Source of the DNA: a virus
Length of the DNA stretch: 44,109 bases
Virus record (IMG/VR): IMGVR_UViG_3300037502_002834
Span: 1-44,109 of that record
Reading direction: 5' to 3' (one strand)
Below the pieces are notes generated by a model. That model was not told the DNA's origin, made no database searches, and worked only from the letters and a program-made list of their open reading frames with translations. This document shows, in pieces, positions 1 through 7,096 of this stretch (within the stretch, counting starts at the first letter, position 1; the number at the start of each line of letters is the position of its first letter). Made by a program: the position numbers and the translations under genes.

Positions 1-2
1 AG

Positions 3-149
3 CGTAACGTGCAAGCTGTAGCACCTGCATCCCGTTCATCGGGTATTTCGAATGCACGCCGCACTGTCAAACTGACGCCAAGTCAAGTTGCAATTGCCAA
101 AAAGCTGGGCGTTCCGCTTGAGGAATATGCCAAGTACGTGAAGGAGTGA
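3..149 (+). CDS. Partial phage head protein (C-terminus, scaffold/protease-like)
   Basis: Only the last 48 codons are present; the gene enters the window from upstream and ends at TGA 147-149. The tail of the protein is a short helical module containing LTPSQVAIAKKLGVPLEEYA, then KYVKE. Similar LTxxQ..xAKxLGV..xxYAK endings are found on scaffolding or prohead protease proteins encoded just before the capsid gene of many phages. The position, two genes before the major capsid protein, agrees with that. The catalytic or scaffold core is outside the window, so the role is inferred from the tail motif and location only. Confidence 0.5.
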   Translation, partial: RNVQAVAPASRSSGISNARRTVKLTPSQVAIAKKLGVPLEEYAKYVKE

Positions 150-153
150 GAAC

Positions 154-633
154 ATGAGCGACGCCAACACCACCATCAACCGCACCACTCGCGAGGCCGA
201 ATCTCGTGCGAAGAGTGCGCGGCGTAAGCCCTGGGCTCCCCCGTCTCGACTTGACGCACCGCCAGCTCCACCTGGGTACAAGCACCGTTGGATTCGGGCA
301 GAGGCAGGAGGGATGGAAGATCGCACCAATGTGGCCGGCAAAATCCGCGAGGGTTACGAGCTGGTTCGGGGCGATGAATATCCTGACTACCATGTGCCAA
401 CGGTTGAAGACGGCCGACATGCTGGCGTGATCAGCGTGGGAGGTCTCTTGCTTGCACGAATCCCTGAGGAGACGGTTGCAGAGCGTAATGCGTATTACCG
501 TGATCGAGCGAGCGACCAATTGCAAGCCGCTGACAACGAACTGATGAAGTCCAATGCTCATTCGAGCATGGTTATCGAGCGACCCACTCGCAAGTCGAGA
601 GTGTCGTTTGGTGGCGGTTCGAAAAGCGACTAA
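154..633 (+). CDS. Hypothetical head-region protein, 159 aa
   Basis: This is a soluble, charged protein with no signal peptide or membrane segment. It has a disordered, basic Ser/Thr/Arg/Pro-rich N-terminus (about residues 1-45), then a segment PPGYKHRWIRAE (about 39-50). A mixed alpha/beta part follows with VISVGGLLLARIP (about 91-103), and the Arg-rich tail ends RKSRVSFGGG. ATG 154 is preceded by GAAGGAG at good spacing, 4 bases after the previous stop. Its position between a scaffold-like gene and the capsid genes suggests a virion or assembly role. I recognise it only as a type of conserved phage protein seen beside capsid genes; no function is assigned. Confidence 0.75.
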   Translation: MSDANTTINRTTREAESRAKSARRKPWAPPSRLDAPPAPPGYKHRWIRAEAGGMEDRTNVAGKIREGYELVRGDEYPDYHVPTVEDGRHAGVISVGGLLLARIPEETVAERNAYYRDRASDQLQAADNELMKSNAHSSMVIERPTRKSRVSFGGGSKSD

Positions 634-662
634 TCAAACACTTTTTGTGAAGGAACCATCAA

Positions 663-1244
663 ATGGCAAACGTCGATAAGCCCTTTGGTCTGCGTCCTCT
701 CGGCAATTTGTCCGCTACTGGTGCTCAGAAACAGTACGGCTACGAAATTGCTGATAACCAGTCCGGGGCCATTTACCAAGGCGACCTAGTCACCGTCTAT
801 GACGGTTACCTGGTCAAGTTCGCACCTGCAACTCACACCGCTGCTGTTGGTGTGTTCAATGGCTGCAACTACATTGACCCGTCTTCGGGCAAACCCACCT
901 GGAAGAACTACTATCCGGGCTCGGTCAACATCACCGCTGGCAAGATCATTGCCGACGTGATTGACGATCCCAGCCAGTTGTTCATCGTCCAGGTCGATGA
1001 GTCTGTTGCGCAGACTCAGATCGGCATGAACGCCGACGTCGTAGGTACTGGCGGTAGCACCACCACTGGTGTGTCCTCCATGGAACTCGACTCGTCCACT
1101 ATCGCAAAAGCTGCAGCTTTGAACCTGAAGATCGTTGGCCTGTGGGATGTCCCTGGCAACGAGTTCGGTACCAACGCCGTGGTGGTAGTGAAGATCAACG
1201 AGCACCTGTACGGTAGTGCCGGTGTTGCAGGCCAAGGAGCTTAA
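663..1244 (+). CDS. Probable capsid decoration/stabilisation protein, 193 aa
   Basis: The protein starts MANVDKPFGLRPLGNLSATG and is beta-rich, Gly/Val/Thr-rich and without membrane segments. The opening 'M-A-N-x-x-x-P-F-G-L/F-R-P' followed by a tyrosine-rich stretch and QGDLV is a recurring arrangement in small structural proteins encoded directly before the major capsid gene of many environmental phages. A cement or decoration role is inferred from this and from the adjacency: 2 bases separate it from the capsid gene, whose AAGGAG ribosome site lies inside the end of this gene. AAGGA precedes ATG 663. A minor structural role other than decoration is possible. Confidence 0.6.
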   Translation: MANVDKPFGLRPLGNLSATGAQKQYGYEIADNQSGAIYQGDLVTVYDGYLVKFAPATHTAAVGVFNGCNYIDPSSGKPTWKNYYPGSVNITAGKIIADVIDDPSQLFIVQVDESVAQTQIGMNADVVGTGGSTTTGVSSMELDSSTIAKAAALNLKIVGLWDVPGNEFGTNAVVVVKINEHLYGSAGVAGQGA

Positions 1245-1246
1245 TC

Positions 1247-2152
1247 ATGGCAATTTCCCGCGCACAACTGGTAAAGGAGCTTGAGCCTGGCCTGAACGCC
1301 TTGTTCGGCCTGGAGTATAAGAACTACGAGAACGAGCACGAGCAGATTTACACCATGGAAACTTCGGACCGCGCGTTCGAAGAGGAAGTGATGGAGTCTG
1401 GCTTCGGTGAAGCTCCCGTGAAGAACGAAGGCGCTGGCGTCGCATACGACCAGGCGCAAGAGGTCTACACGGCTCGCTACACCCACGAGACCATCGCTTT
1501 GGCGTTCTCGCTGACCGAAGAAGCCGTGGAGGACAACCTCTACGACCGTCTGTCGGCCCGCTACACCAAGGCCCTGGCTCGTTCGATGGCTCAGACCAAG
1601 CAGATCAAGGCGGCCGCCGTTCTGAACGGCGCTTTCACCACCTCCATCGGTGGTGACGGCAAGCCTCTGTGTGCAACCGACCACCCCACCCTGGGCGGTC
1701 CGGACCTGCGCAACGAGCTGTCCACCCCTGCTGACCTGTCCGAGACCTCTCTGGAACAGGCCCTGATCGACATCGCAGCGTTCACCGACGAACGCGGCCT
1801 GAAGATCGCTGTCCAAGGCCTCAAGCTCATCATTCCGAAGGAGCTGATGTTCACTGCCGACCGTATCCTGAAGTCCACGCTTCGCGTTGGTACGGCCGAC
1901 AACGACATCAACGCCATCCGGAACATGGGCATGGTGCCGCAGGGCTATACCGTGAACCACTTCCTGACCGATCCCGACGCGTTCTTCATCAAGACCGACG
2001 CGCCCAACGGCATGAAGGGCTTCACCCGCGTGGCGATCAAGACTGGCTTCGAAGGCGACTTCGATACCGGCAACGTCCGCTACAAGGCCCGTGAGCGCTA
2101 CAGCTTCGGCTTCAGCGATCCTCGCGGTATCTTTGGCTCGCCTGGCGGCTAA
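1247..2152 (+). CDS. Major capsid protein (Mu gpT-like, HK97 fold)
   Basis: At 301 aa it has the expected size for a Mu-like major head subunit (gpT family), an HK97-fold protein that forms the icosahedral shell. Supporting features are the N-terminal helix (ISRAQLVKELEPGLNALFGL), the acidic segment with YTMETSDRAFEEEV (about 35-50), the YTARYTHETIALAFSLTEEAVEDN strand-helix region split across about 75-100, and the C-terminal KARERYSFGFSDPRG. The ribosome site AAGGAG is at 1234-1239. The gene is followed 29 bases later by a strong intrinsic terminator, typical of a very highly expressed capsid gene. Assignment rests on sequence pattern and context; the alternative is another HK97-fold subfamily. 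Confidence 0.85.
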   Translation: MAISRAQLVKELEPGLNALFGLEYKNYENEHEQIYTMETSDRAFEEEVMESGFGEAPVKNEGAGVAYDQAQEVYTARYTHETIALAFSLTEEAVEDNLYDRLSARYTKALARSMAQTKQIKAAAVLNGAFTTSIGGDGKPLCATDHPTLGGPDLRNELSTPADLSETSLEQALIDIAAFTDERGLKIAVQGLKLIIPKELMFTADRILKSTLRVGTADNDINAIRNMGMVPQGYTVNHFLTDPDAFFIKTDAPNGMKGFTRVAIKTGFEGDFDTGNVRYKARERYSFGFSDPRGIFGSPGG

Positions 2153-2181
2153 AGAGAAAGGGTTGGGAGTTTCCCGGCCGG

Positions 2182-2207
2182 AAAAAGGGGTCTTCGGACC
2201 CCTTTTT
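2182..2207 (+). terminator. Rho-independent terminator after capsid gene
   Basis: A perfect 6-bp GC-rich stem GGGGTC/GACCCC (2187-2192 with 2197-2202) closes a UUCG-type tetraloop (2193-2196). It is flanked by AAAAA upstream and TTTTT (2203-2207) downstream, with more T residues beyond. The A-tract can extend the stem with the T-tract, so it may also work on the opposite strand. It separates the capsid gene from the next structural genes, which therefore need either readthrough or their own promoter. Confidence 0.9.
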
Positions 2208-2325
2208 CTTTTTGTGGAGTTGGGTTATATTCAAGACAAGTTCCGGGGTTACCGGCACATCTGACAGTCCCGGCTGACGACATGCAGACAGATGTGCCTC
2301 AACACACTCGCATGTGAGGATCAAA
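2208..2325 (+). promoter_or_regulatory. Structured leader before 2326 gene; possible promoter
   Basis: This 118-base gap follows the capsid terminator. TATATT at 2226-2231 could be a -10 element, but no convincing -35 is visible at the proper distance. The clearer signal is a perfect 10-bp inverted repeat: GGCACATCTG (2254-2263) and CAGATGTGCC (2289-2298), with a 25-base loop. GAGGA at 2316-2320 is the ribosome site for ATG 2326. The hairpin could stabilise the 5' end of the structural mRNA or act as a protein-binding site; this is inference. Confidence 0.45.
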
Positions 2326-2781
2326 ATGGGTGCTTCTACCTTTTCGGGCCCGCTCAAGGCCGGCCCTATTTCCCAAACCACCGGCACCACTGTCGGTACC
2401 AACGTCGCCAACGTCGGCTTCGCGGTGATGGCTCAATCGGCTGTCATCGACATCATCGGCGCATCCGCTGCTGATCAGGTTGTGGCCACCATCCCGGCCG
2501 GCTCGCAGATCATCGACGTTATCCTGAACGTCACCACCGCAAACGATGACACCGGCACCGCCACCGTCGTTGTGGGCACCTCTGCTGATGCAGACGCCTT
2601 TATCCCCAGCACCAGCGTCAAAACCGCTGCCACCACCCGGGGCACGTTGGACACTGAGGCTACCGACGTGGGCACGTCCGACATCCAAGTGCTGGCTGAC
2701 TTCACTGCCCAGAACGGCAACGGCGCTGCCGGCGCTGCTACTGTCACGGTGCTGTACCTGCAAGCTCGCGACCTCGTTTAA
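2326..2781 (+). CDS. Structural protein, 151 aa, SGPLKAG type
   Basis: I chose ATG 2326 rather than an in-frame GTG at 2314 because GAGGA (2316-2320) sits 5 bases before it. The product starts MGASTFSGPLKAGPISQTTG and is almost entirely Ala/Thr/Val/Gly-rich beta sequence with no charged patches or membrane segments. This looks like a small virion surface or beta-sandwich protein. The opening with SGPLKAG is a recognisable pattern of proteins encoded just after the capsid gene in podovirus-like environmental phages. It is the first gene after the capsid terminator and is followed 12 bases later by another beta-rich gene. Exact location in the virion is unknown. Confidence 0.6.
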   Translation: MGASTFSGPLKAGPISQTTGTTVGTNVANVGFAVMAQSAVIDIIGASAADQVVATIPAGSQIIDVILNVTTANDDTGTATVVVGTSADADAFIPSTSVKTAATTRGTLDTEATDVGTSDIQVLADFTAQNGNGAAGAATVTVLYLQARDLV

Positions 2782-2793
2782 TCGGAGGCCGCC

Positions 2794-3096
2794 ATGAGCT
2801 TCAGCAACATCAAGTCGGTACAGAAGACCGCCTCTGCGGCGGCGGTCTCTGGCCGCACTCGTTTGCTGGGGGTGTACTTCACGCACACGGCCACCTCTGC
2901 CACGATCACTCTCAAGGATGGGAGCACCAGTGGTGGCACGGCCAAGTTGACGTTGACGTCGCCCGCAGCCATTGGCTCGCAGGACCTCATCATCCCCGAC
3001 ATGGGGATTCTGTTCGAGAGCGGCATCTACATCGACCTCAGCTCGGCTGAGATCACGAGCGTGACGCTGCTCTTCGAAGGTGGAGCACCTGCGTAA
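2794..3096 (+). CDS. Small beta-rich structural protein, 100 aa
   Basis: The protein is 100 aa, Ser/Thr/Ala/Gly-rich and predicted all-beta. A central block VYFTHTATSATITLKDG (about 27-43) and the ending SVTLLFEGGAPA stand out. ATG 2794 follows GGAGG with normal spacing. Its TGA/TAA-region overlaps the next gene by one base, a sign of translational coupling. Short proteins of this kind with 'TATSATITLKDG' strands occur near capsid and tail genes of phages and are presumed virion components. No specific function can be given. Confidence 0.55.
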   Translation: MSFSNIKSVQKTASAAAVSGRTRLLGVYFTHTATSATITLKDGSTSGGTAKLTLTSPAAIGSQDLIIPDMGILFESGIYIDLSSAEITSVTLLFEGGAPA

Positions 3097-3383
3097 TGGC
3101 TACCAAAAAGGGCATGGGCATCAAGACTTCGGTGAAGTCGGGGAACTTCCGACCCACCAAGCAGGGCGCTGGCATGACCAAAAAGGGCGTGGCCGCGTAT
3201 CGCAAGGCCAACCCTGGTAGCAAGCTGCAGACAGCGGTGACAGAAAAGAAGCCGTCGCCAGCGGATGCAAAGCGGCGCGCGTCGTATTGCGCGCGTTCGG
3301 AGGGGCAGATGAAGCAGTTTCCAGAGGCTGCGAAGGACCCCAACAGCCGCTTGCGCCAGGCGAGGAAGCGGTGGAGGTGTTGA
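3096..3383 (+). CDS. Basic DUF6321-like phage protein, 95 aa
   Basis: The strongly basic product carries MTKKGVAAYRKANPGSKLQT (about residues 27-46), SPADAKRRASYCARSEGQMK (about 53-72) and ends SRLRQARKRWRC. This series of motifs (KKGVxAYRxxNPGSKLQTAVT, then RRxSYCAR, then terminal RRW.C) is the pattern I associate with the DUF6321 family found in phage structural regions. Nucleic-acid binding or a packaged basic virion protein would fit the charge, but that is inference. It starts on the last base of the preceding stop codon, so it is probably translated by reinitiation. Confidence 0.65.
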   Translation: MATKKGMGIKTSVKSGNFRPTKQGAGMTKKGVAAYRKANPGSKLQTAVTEKKPSPADAKRRASYCARSEGQMKQFPEAAKDPNSRLRQARKRWRC

Positions 3384-3386
3384 GCT

Positions 3387-3632
3387 GTGGAAATGATGAT
3401 CTGGAACGTCGTTTTGACGGCGATTGTGGGCATTATGGGCTTCCTGTTGAAGGCAAAGTTCGACGAGGTCAGCCGACTTGGCATTCTTCTGAACAAGACT
3501 CGCGAAGAGGTTGCTCGGGACCATGTCACACGCAAGGAAGTCGATGACCGCTTCGATAAGTTCCTCAGTCACGTGGACCAGCGGTTCAACAGGATTGAGG
3601 CCAAGTTGGACGAAATCCGAAAGGTAGGGTAA
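3387..3632 (+). CDS. Single-TM coiled-coil protein, 81 aa
   Basis: GTG 3387 is taken as start, 3 bases after the previous stop; ATG 3393 is an alternative. One N-terminal hydrophobic segment (WNVVLTAIVGIMGFLLKA, about residues 5-22) is followed by a long charged helix rich in Lys/Asp/Glu (about 24-81), probably a coiled coil. This N-in anchor plus cytoplasmic or periplasmic coil resembles many small phage membrane proteins. A holin-accessory, superinfection or ejection role could be imagined, but nothing in the sequence decides. It sits within the head genes rather than beside the lysis genes at 11.6-13 kb. Confidence 0.6.
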   Translation: MEMMIWNVVLTAIVGIMGFLLKAKFDEVSRLGILLNKTREEVARDHVTRKEVDDRFDKFLSHVDQRFNRIEAKLDEIRKVG

Positions 3633-3636
3633 CCGA

Positions 3637-3858
3637 ATGAAGAGTGCAGGCATGAAGATGGTGAAGAAGGGTGGCAAGTCCGTGCCCGCCTTCGCCGCCG
3701 ACGGCGTCGGCAAGATGAAGAAGGGCGGAATGGCAGGAATGCACAAGATGCCCAATGGCAAGATGATGAAGAATTCCGACATGGCCGACAAGATGGGCCG
3801 TGCCGTGAAACGTAAAACGGCCGACGTCAAGGGCCGTGCAATGAAGAAAGGAGCCTGA
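3637..3858 (+). CDS. Lys/Met/Gly-rich miniprotein A, 73 aa
   Basis: The composition is extreme: 17 Lys and 12 Met in 73 residues, with no acidic patch and many repeats of K-M, K-K-G-G and K-K-G-G-M (e.g. MKKGGMAGMHKMPNGKMMK, about 27-45). No membrane segment or known domain is visible. It is followed 2 bases later by a second protein of the same type, and the two share the MKKGGMA core, so they may be diverged duplicates. Location in the capsid module suggests a virion, scaffold or DNA-condensing peptide; that is inference from charge and context. GC-rich third positions support genuine coding. Confidence 0.65.
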   Translation: MKSAGMKMVKKGGKSVPAFAADGVGKMKKGGMAGMHKMPNGKMMKNSDMADKMGRAVKRKTADVKGRAMKKGA

Positions 3859-3860
3859 TC

Positions 3861-4100
3861 ATGGCTGGCAAAGGAATGGGTTGCGCCACTCGTGGCGGCG
3901 GTGCCGTGATGAGCGGGCCGAAGAATCGTGTCACGTCGGAGCCGAGCAAGACCTCTGGCCCCGTCATGATGAAGAAGGGCGGCATGGCCAACAAAGGCAA
4001 CATGAACGAGCACAAGCGCATGGCGATGGGCAAGAAGATCATGGGCAAGATGGGCGGCGGCATGGTCAAGGGCTACCGCAAGGGCGGGATGTGTGACTGA
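3861..4100 (+). CDS. Lys/Met/Gly-rich miniprotein B, 79 aa
   Basis: This is a second small protein with 13 Met among 79 residues, rich in Lys and Gly and almost devoid of large hydrophobics. The N-terminal third is Gly/Ser/Thr-rich; the C-terminal half (about 36-79) is a run of MKKGGMAN-, KKIMGKMGGGM- and KGYRKGGM-type units. The MKKGGMA core is shared with the neighbour at 3637. AAAGGAG lies before ATG 3861, and the gene ends one base into the adaptor gene (ATGA overlap type). Endings such as KGYRKGGM recur in tiny proteins of environmental phages. Function unknown; a packaged basic protein or assembly factor is plausible. Confidence 0.65.
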   Translation: MAGKGMGCATRGGGAVMSGPKNRVTSEPSKTSGPVMMKKGGMANKGNMNEHKRMAMGKKIMGKMGGGMVKGYRKGGMCD

Positions 4101-4765
4101 TGAGCACATCGGGCACCACCACGTTCGACCTCGCGATTGACGACCTGGTCGAGGAAGCGTTTGAGCGCTGCGGCATCCGTGCGCAGAGTGGCTATCAGCT
4201 TAACTCTGCCCGCCGCTCGCTCAACCTGCTGTTCCTTGACTGGGCCAATCGCGGGCTGAACCTGTGGACGATTGAGCAGGCGACCTACACGTTGACGCAG
4301 GGCGTCAACGAGATCAGCTTGCCGACCGACACGGTCAACGTGCTCGAAGCCATCATCCGTCAGAACAACCAGGGCATCAACACCGACGTCTACATCGAGC
4401 GCATCAGTCGGGAAGACTGGCTCAACGTGCCCGACAAGACCTCGCAGGCGCGGCCCGCGCAGTTCTACGTTCAGCGGGACAACGCTCCCAAGGCCTTCTT
4501 CTATCCTGCGGCCGATCAGACGTACACGTTCGTGTACTACCGTATTCGGCGCATCCAGGATGCTGGGGCCTACACCAACACAGCGGACGTCAATTTCCGC
4601 TTCTTGCCGTGCCTGGCGTCTGGCCTGGCCTACTACCTGTCGTTGAAGTTCGCACCTGATCGGGCTGCGGCGCTCAAGGCCATCTACGAAGAGGACTTCC
4701 AGCGCGCTGCCTTGGAGGATCGCGACACTGCCAGTGTGCAGTTCGTGCCGGACTTGGGGGTGTGA
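4100..4765 (+). CDS. Head-tail adaptor protein (T7 gp11/P22 gp4-like)
   Basis: This 221-aa helical and beta protein has FDLAIDDLVEEAFERCGIRA (about 9-28), then SARRSLNLLFLDWANRGLNLW (about 36-56). A beta segment YTLTQGVNEISLPTDTVNVL follows (about 63-82), and VYYRIRRIQDAG (about 145-156) lies near the end. The order of an N-terminal helical bundle with a W-x-N-x-G-L-N-L-W-type turn, then 'Y-x-L-x-x-G-x-x-x-Y/I-x-L-P' strands, is typical of adaptor or tail-tubular-A-like proteins that dock onto the portal ring. A second adaptor-like gene follows at 5114. Which of the two binds the portal is not decidable here. Confidence 0.7.
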   Translation: MSTSGTTTFDLAIDDLVEEAFERCGIRAQSGYQLNSARRSLNLLFLDWANRGLNLWTIEQATYTLTQGVNEISLPTDTVNVLEAIIRQNNQGINTDVYIERISREDWLNVPDKTSQARPAQFYVQRDNAPKAFFYPAADQTYTFVYYRIRRIQDAGAYTNTADVNFRFLPCLASGLAYYLSLKFAPDRAAALKAIYEEDFQRAALEDRDTASVQFVPDLGV

Positions 4766-4766
4766 C

Positions 4767-5117
4767 ATGGCCTACGCGACCGGCAAGTACTCCCTGGCCC
4801 TGTGCGACTACTGCGGCCAGCGCTACCCGTACAACACCCTGCGCAAGAACTGGCAGGGGTACATGGTTTGCCCGGACGACTACGAGCCCAAAGAGCCGCA
4901 ACTGGAGCCTCTGCGCTACCGGGGCGACGCGATTGCCCTGCGCGATCCGCGTCCCGACCGCATCGAGCCGGTGTCCGTGTTCGTTGGTGCGCCAGGCTTC
5001 ACCGCCTTCCAGAGCTACGGCAGCGCCCGTGGCACGAATGACATGCGGCCCTACGTGGAGGGCCAGGCTCTCATCGCCCAGGGCGTCGTCGGGTCCGTCA
5101 CAGTGAGCACATCATGA
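4767..5117 (+). CDS. Cys-containing phage protein, 116 aa (possible Zn site)
   Basis: ATG 4767 lies one base after the adaptor stop; the frame is open further upstream but that would overlap the adaptor. The N-terminus has C13-x2-C16 (LALCDYCGQRYPYNTL) and C35 in GYMVCPDDYEPKEPQ, so a small treble-clef-like or zinc-ribbon fold of about 40 residues is possible, with a fourth ligand not obvious. The rest is Pro/Arg/Asp-rich and probably extended. Short proteins with this CDxCGQRY...VCPxDYEPKxPQ signature occur between the adaptor genes of related phages. The gene overlaps the next by 4 bases. Role unknown; a connector accessory is the contextual guess. Confidence 0.65.
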   Translation: MAYATGKYSLALCDYCGQRYPYNTLRKNWQGYMVCPDDYEPKEPQLEPLRYRGDAIALRDPRPDRIEPVSVFVGAPGFTAFQSYGSARGTNDMRPYVEGQALIAQGVVGSVTVSTS

Positions 5118-5770
5118 CCTACGACGAGCTTGTCACCAACATCCGCAACTACACCGAGGTGGACGCCAATGTGTTCTCCAACTCGGTGATCAACACGTTC
5201 ATCACGATGGCGGAGAACCAGATTCTCCGCGAGATCGATCTGGACGTCTTCAAGCTCGAAGTCGCTGGCAACATGACCTCGGGCAACAAGTTCTTGGCCG
5301 CGCCATCGGACATCTTGACGCATCGCTACATGATGATCACGGTGGCCGGCGAGCAGATTTTCCTGGACTTTCGCGACACGTCCTTCATGAAAGAGTACTG
5401 GGCTGACGGCACTGACACCGGCGTGCCCAAGTACTACTCCGTGTGGGATCAGAACACGTTCTACGTGGCCCCCACGCCTGCGCAGAACTACACCGTGGAG
5501 CTGGGCTACATCTACCGCCCCACGCAGCTTTCGTCAACCAACCCCACCACGTGGATCAGCAACAATGCGCCTGAGGCGTTGCTGTATGCCTGCTTGATTC
5601 AGGCCTACAGCTACACCAAGGGTCCGCTGGAGATGCTGCAGTACTTCCGCCAGTCGTACAAAGAAGCGATCCAAGGCCTGGGTGTCGAGCAGCAGGGCCG
5701 TCGTCGTCGCGATGAGTACCGCGATGGCATGCTTCGCATTCCCCTTAAATCGGAGTCACCTGGACCATGA
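5114..5770 (+). CDS. Second adaptor/connector-like protein, 218 aa
   Basis: The protein begins MTYDELVTNIRNYTEVD, then a helix with VINTFITMAENQILREIDLD (about 25-44), a strand region with FLAAPSDILTHRYMMI (about 58-73) and VELGYIYRPTQLSS (about 136-149), and ends in an Arg-rich tail. This matches the pattern of phage adaptor proteins (DUF6682-like / tail-tubular-A type), which sit between portal and nozzle. It overlaps the Cys gene by 4 bases and the next gene by 4 bases, so the connector genes form a coupled set. Two adaptor-like proteins in one genome would correspond to successive rings of the neck; this is inference. Confidence 0.68.
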   Translation: MTYDELVTNIRNYTEVDANVFSNSVINTFITMAENQILREIDLDVFKLEVAGNMTSGNKFLAAPSDILTHRYMMITVAGEQIFLDFRDTSFMKEYWADGTDTGVPKYYSVWDQNTFYVAPTPAQNYTVELGYIYRPTQLSSTNPTTWISNNAPEALLYACLIQAYSYTKGPLEMLQYFRQSYKEAIQGLGVEQQGRRRRDEYRDGMLRIPLKSESPGP

Positions 5771-6057
5771 TCTCTGTGCAATCACCCGTCCTCGTTGGAG
5801 GCGTACAAGTCGAAACCACCGCCCATCGCGGGTGGTCTGTCGAGGAGCTCGCGCAGCGGGCCGCCGACAAGATCATCTACGTGGGCGATCAGTCGCACCC
5901 GGCGGTGCGCGAGCAGGCCCGCGCTTTCAAAGAAAGCGTCAAGGGCGTGGTCGCGTTCTACCTTCGGGAGGCGGTTGAGCAGGATCGGCTCACGCTGGCC
6001 AATCGTCTGCGCGAGGCGGGCTATCCGGACCTGGTCCACCTCTTGAAAAGGGATTAA
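5767..6057 (+). CDS. Conserved small phage protein, 96 aa
   Basis: This is a soluble, mostly helical protein. Its core ARG/HRGW-S/T-V-E-E-L-A is visible as TTAHRGWSVEELAQRAADKI (about 17-36), followed by REQARAFKESVKGVVAFYLR (about 48-67) and a C-terminal helix. I recognise this W-[ST]-x-E-E-L-A-x-x-A-x-x-K-I arrangement as a common small phage protein encoded beside connector genes, without a known function. Start ATG 5767 overlaps the end of the adaptor gene by 4 bases. The stop codon abuts the ATG of the homing endonuclease, which appears to have been inserted immediately behind it. Confidence 0.6.
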   Translation: MISVQSPVLVGGVQVETTAHRGWSVEELAQRAADKIIYVGDQSHPAVREQARAFKESVKGVVAFYLREAVEQDRLTLANRLREAGYPDLVHLLKRD

Positions 6058-6651
6058 ATGGACTACGCACGAGCTTACGACTTTCTGATGCAGCGCGCAT
6101 CGGGAAGAGTATTGCTCGGCTATTCGGAAAAGCACCACATCGTGCCAAAATGTATGGGGGGCAGTGACCGGAAGGAAAACATTGTCAGACTCACGGCCAG
6201 AGAGCACTTCATTGCTCACCGGCTGTTGACACGCCTGTTTCCAGAGGTTCCCGGGGTGTGGTACGCCTTGATTGCTATGGGGCGGATACCTGGAGTCAAG
6301 GGTCGTATATTTGCCTCCGAACGGGAGCGCGCAGCAGTTGCTCGGCGGGGGTTTAAGTACAGCCTTGAATCAAGAAAGAAGATGTCCGAGGCTAAAAAGG
6401 GCAAGCCTTCCGTTTCTCCAAAAACACGTTTTCAAAAAGGCCAGACCGCATGGTCGGCCGGAAACACTGGACAAAACACCCCGGGTTATGGCACCAAGCG
6501 CACGCTAACACAGCGCCAGCGGATGTCGGAGGCTCAAAAAGCCTGTGGGAACCGGCCTCCCTCCCGGAAAGGCATTAAATGGACGGAGGCTCAAAAGGCC
6601 TTGGCTAAACTTAAGCGACAAACAAATCTTTTGAAAGGAGAATCCGTATGA
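6058..6651 (+). CDS. HNH homing endonuclease with NUMOD3 motifs
   Basis: This is a free-standing 197-aa HNH nuclease. Motif residues H26-H27, N41, H50 and H54 lie in EKHHIVPKCMGGSD and ENIVRLTAREHFIAH. C-terminal to this are NUMOD3-type DNA-binding repeats (SLESRKKMSEAKKGKP at about 102-117, TQRQRMSEAQKACG at about 144-157, and a weaker third). Such enzymes cut intron- or intein-less alleles or neighbouring genes to spread themselves. The ATG directly follows the TAA of the upstream gene and the 3' end overlaps the next gene by 4 bases, so the insertion kept the operon readable. The DNA is visibly more AT-rich than its neighbours, a sign of separate origin. Confidence 0.9.
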   Translation: MDYARAYDFLMQRASGRVLLGYSEKHHIVPKCMGGSDRKENIVRLTAREHFIAHRLLTRLFPEVPGVWYALIAMGRIPGVKGRIFASERERAAVARRGFKYSLESRKKMSEAKKGKPSVSPKTRFQKGQTAWSAGNTGQNTPGYGTKRTLTQRQRMSEAQKACGNRPPSRKGIKWTEAQKALAKLKRQTNLLKGESV

Positions 6652-7085
6652 GTTTCTCGGGAAATTTCATGTGCACCAGCTTCAAAGTGGAGCTGATGCG
6701 TGCGGTGCACAACTTCACGACGAGCACCGGCAACACCTTCAAGCTGGCTTTGTATGACAACAGCCCGTCGTTCACGGCCGCGACCACGGCCTACACCAGC
6801 TCGGGCGAGGTGGCCAACTCGGGCACCTATGCAGCCGGCGGCGGCACGCTGACCAACGTCACGCCCACGAGCTCAGGAACCACTGCGTTCACCGATTTCG
6901 CGGACTTGTCGTTCACCAGTGCGACCATCACGGCCTACGGCGCGTTGATCTACAACGACACGGCGGCGGGCGATCCAACGGTCTGCGTACTGGACTTTGG
7001 CGGGGCAAAGACCTCGACCAATGGCACGTTCACGATCATTTTCCCGACTGCTGATTCGACCAGTGCGATCATTCGGATTGCCTGA
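6648..7085 (+). CDS. Tail-associated structural protein, 145 aa
   Basis: The product begins MSFSGNFMCTSFKVELMRAV, followed by NTFKLALYDNSPSFTAATTA (about 27-46), and is otherwise Thr/Ser/Ala/Gly-rich beta sequence. The pattern 'S-F-K-x-E-L-x-x-A-x-H-N-F ... F-K-x-A-L-Y-x-x-S-A/P-x-x-x-x-x-T-x-x-Y' is one I know from small virion proteins next to tail fibre genes in podovirus-like phages. GAAAGGAG (6633-6640) is the ribosome site, lying within the end of the homing endonuclease gene. It is the first gene of the tail-appendage group. Exact place in the virion is not known. Confidence 0.62.
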   Translation: MSFSGNFMCTSFKVELMRAVHNFTTSTGNTFKLALYDNSPSFTAATTAYTSSGEVANSGTYAAGGGTLTNVTPTSSGTTAFTDFADLSFTSATITAYGALIYNDTAAGDPTVCVLDFGGAKTSTNGTFTIIFPTADSTSAIIRIA

Positions 7086-7096
7086 TAGGGGGGCAT

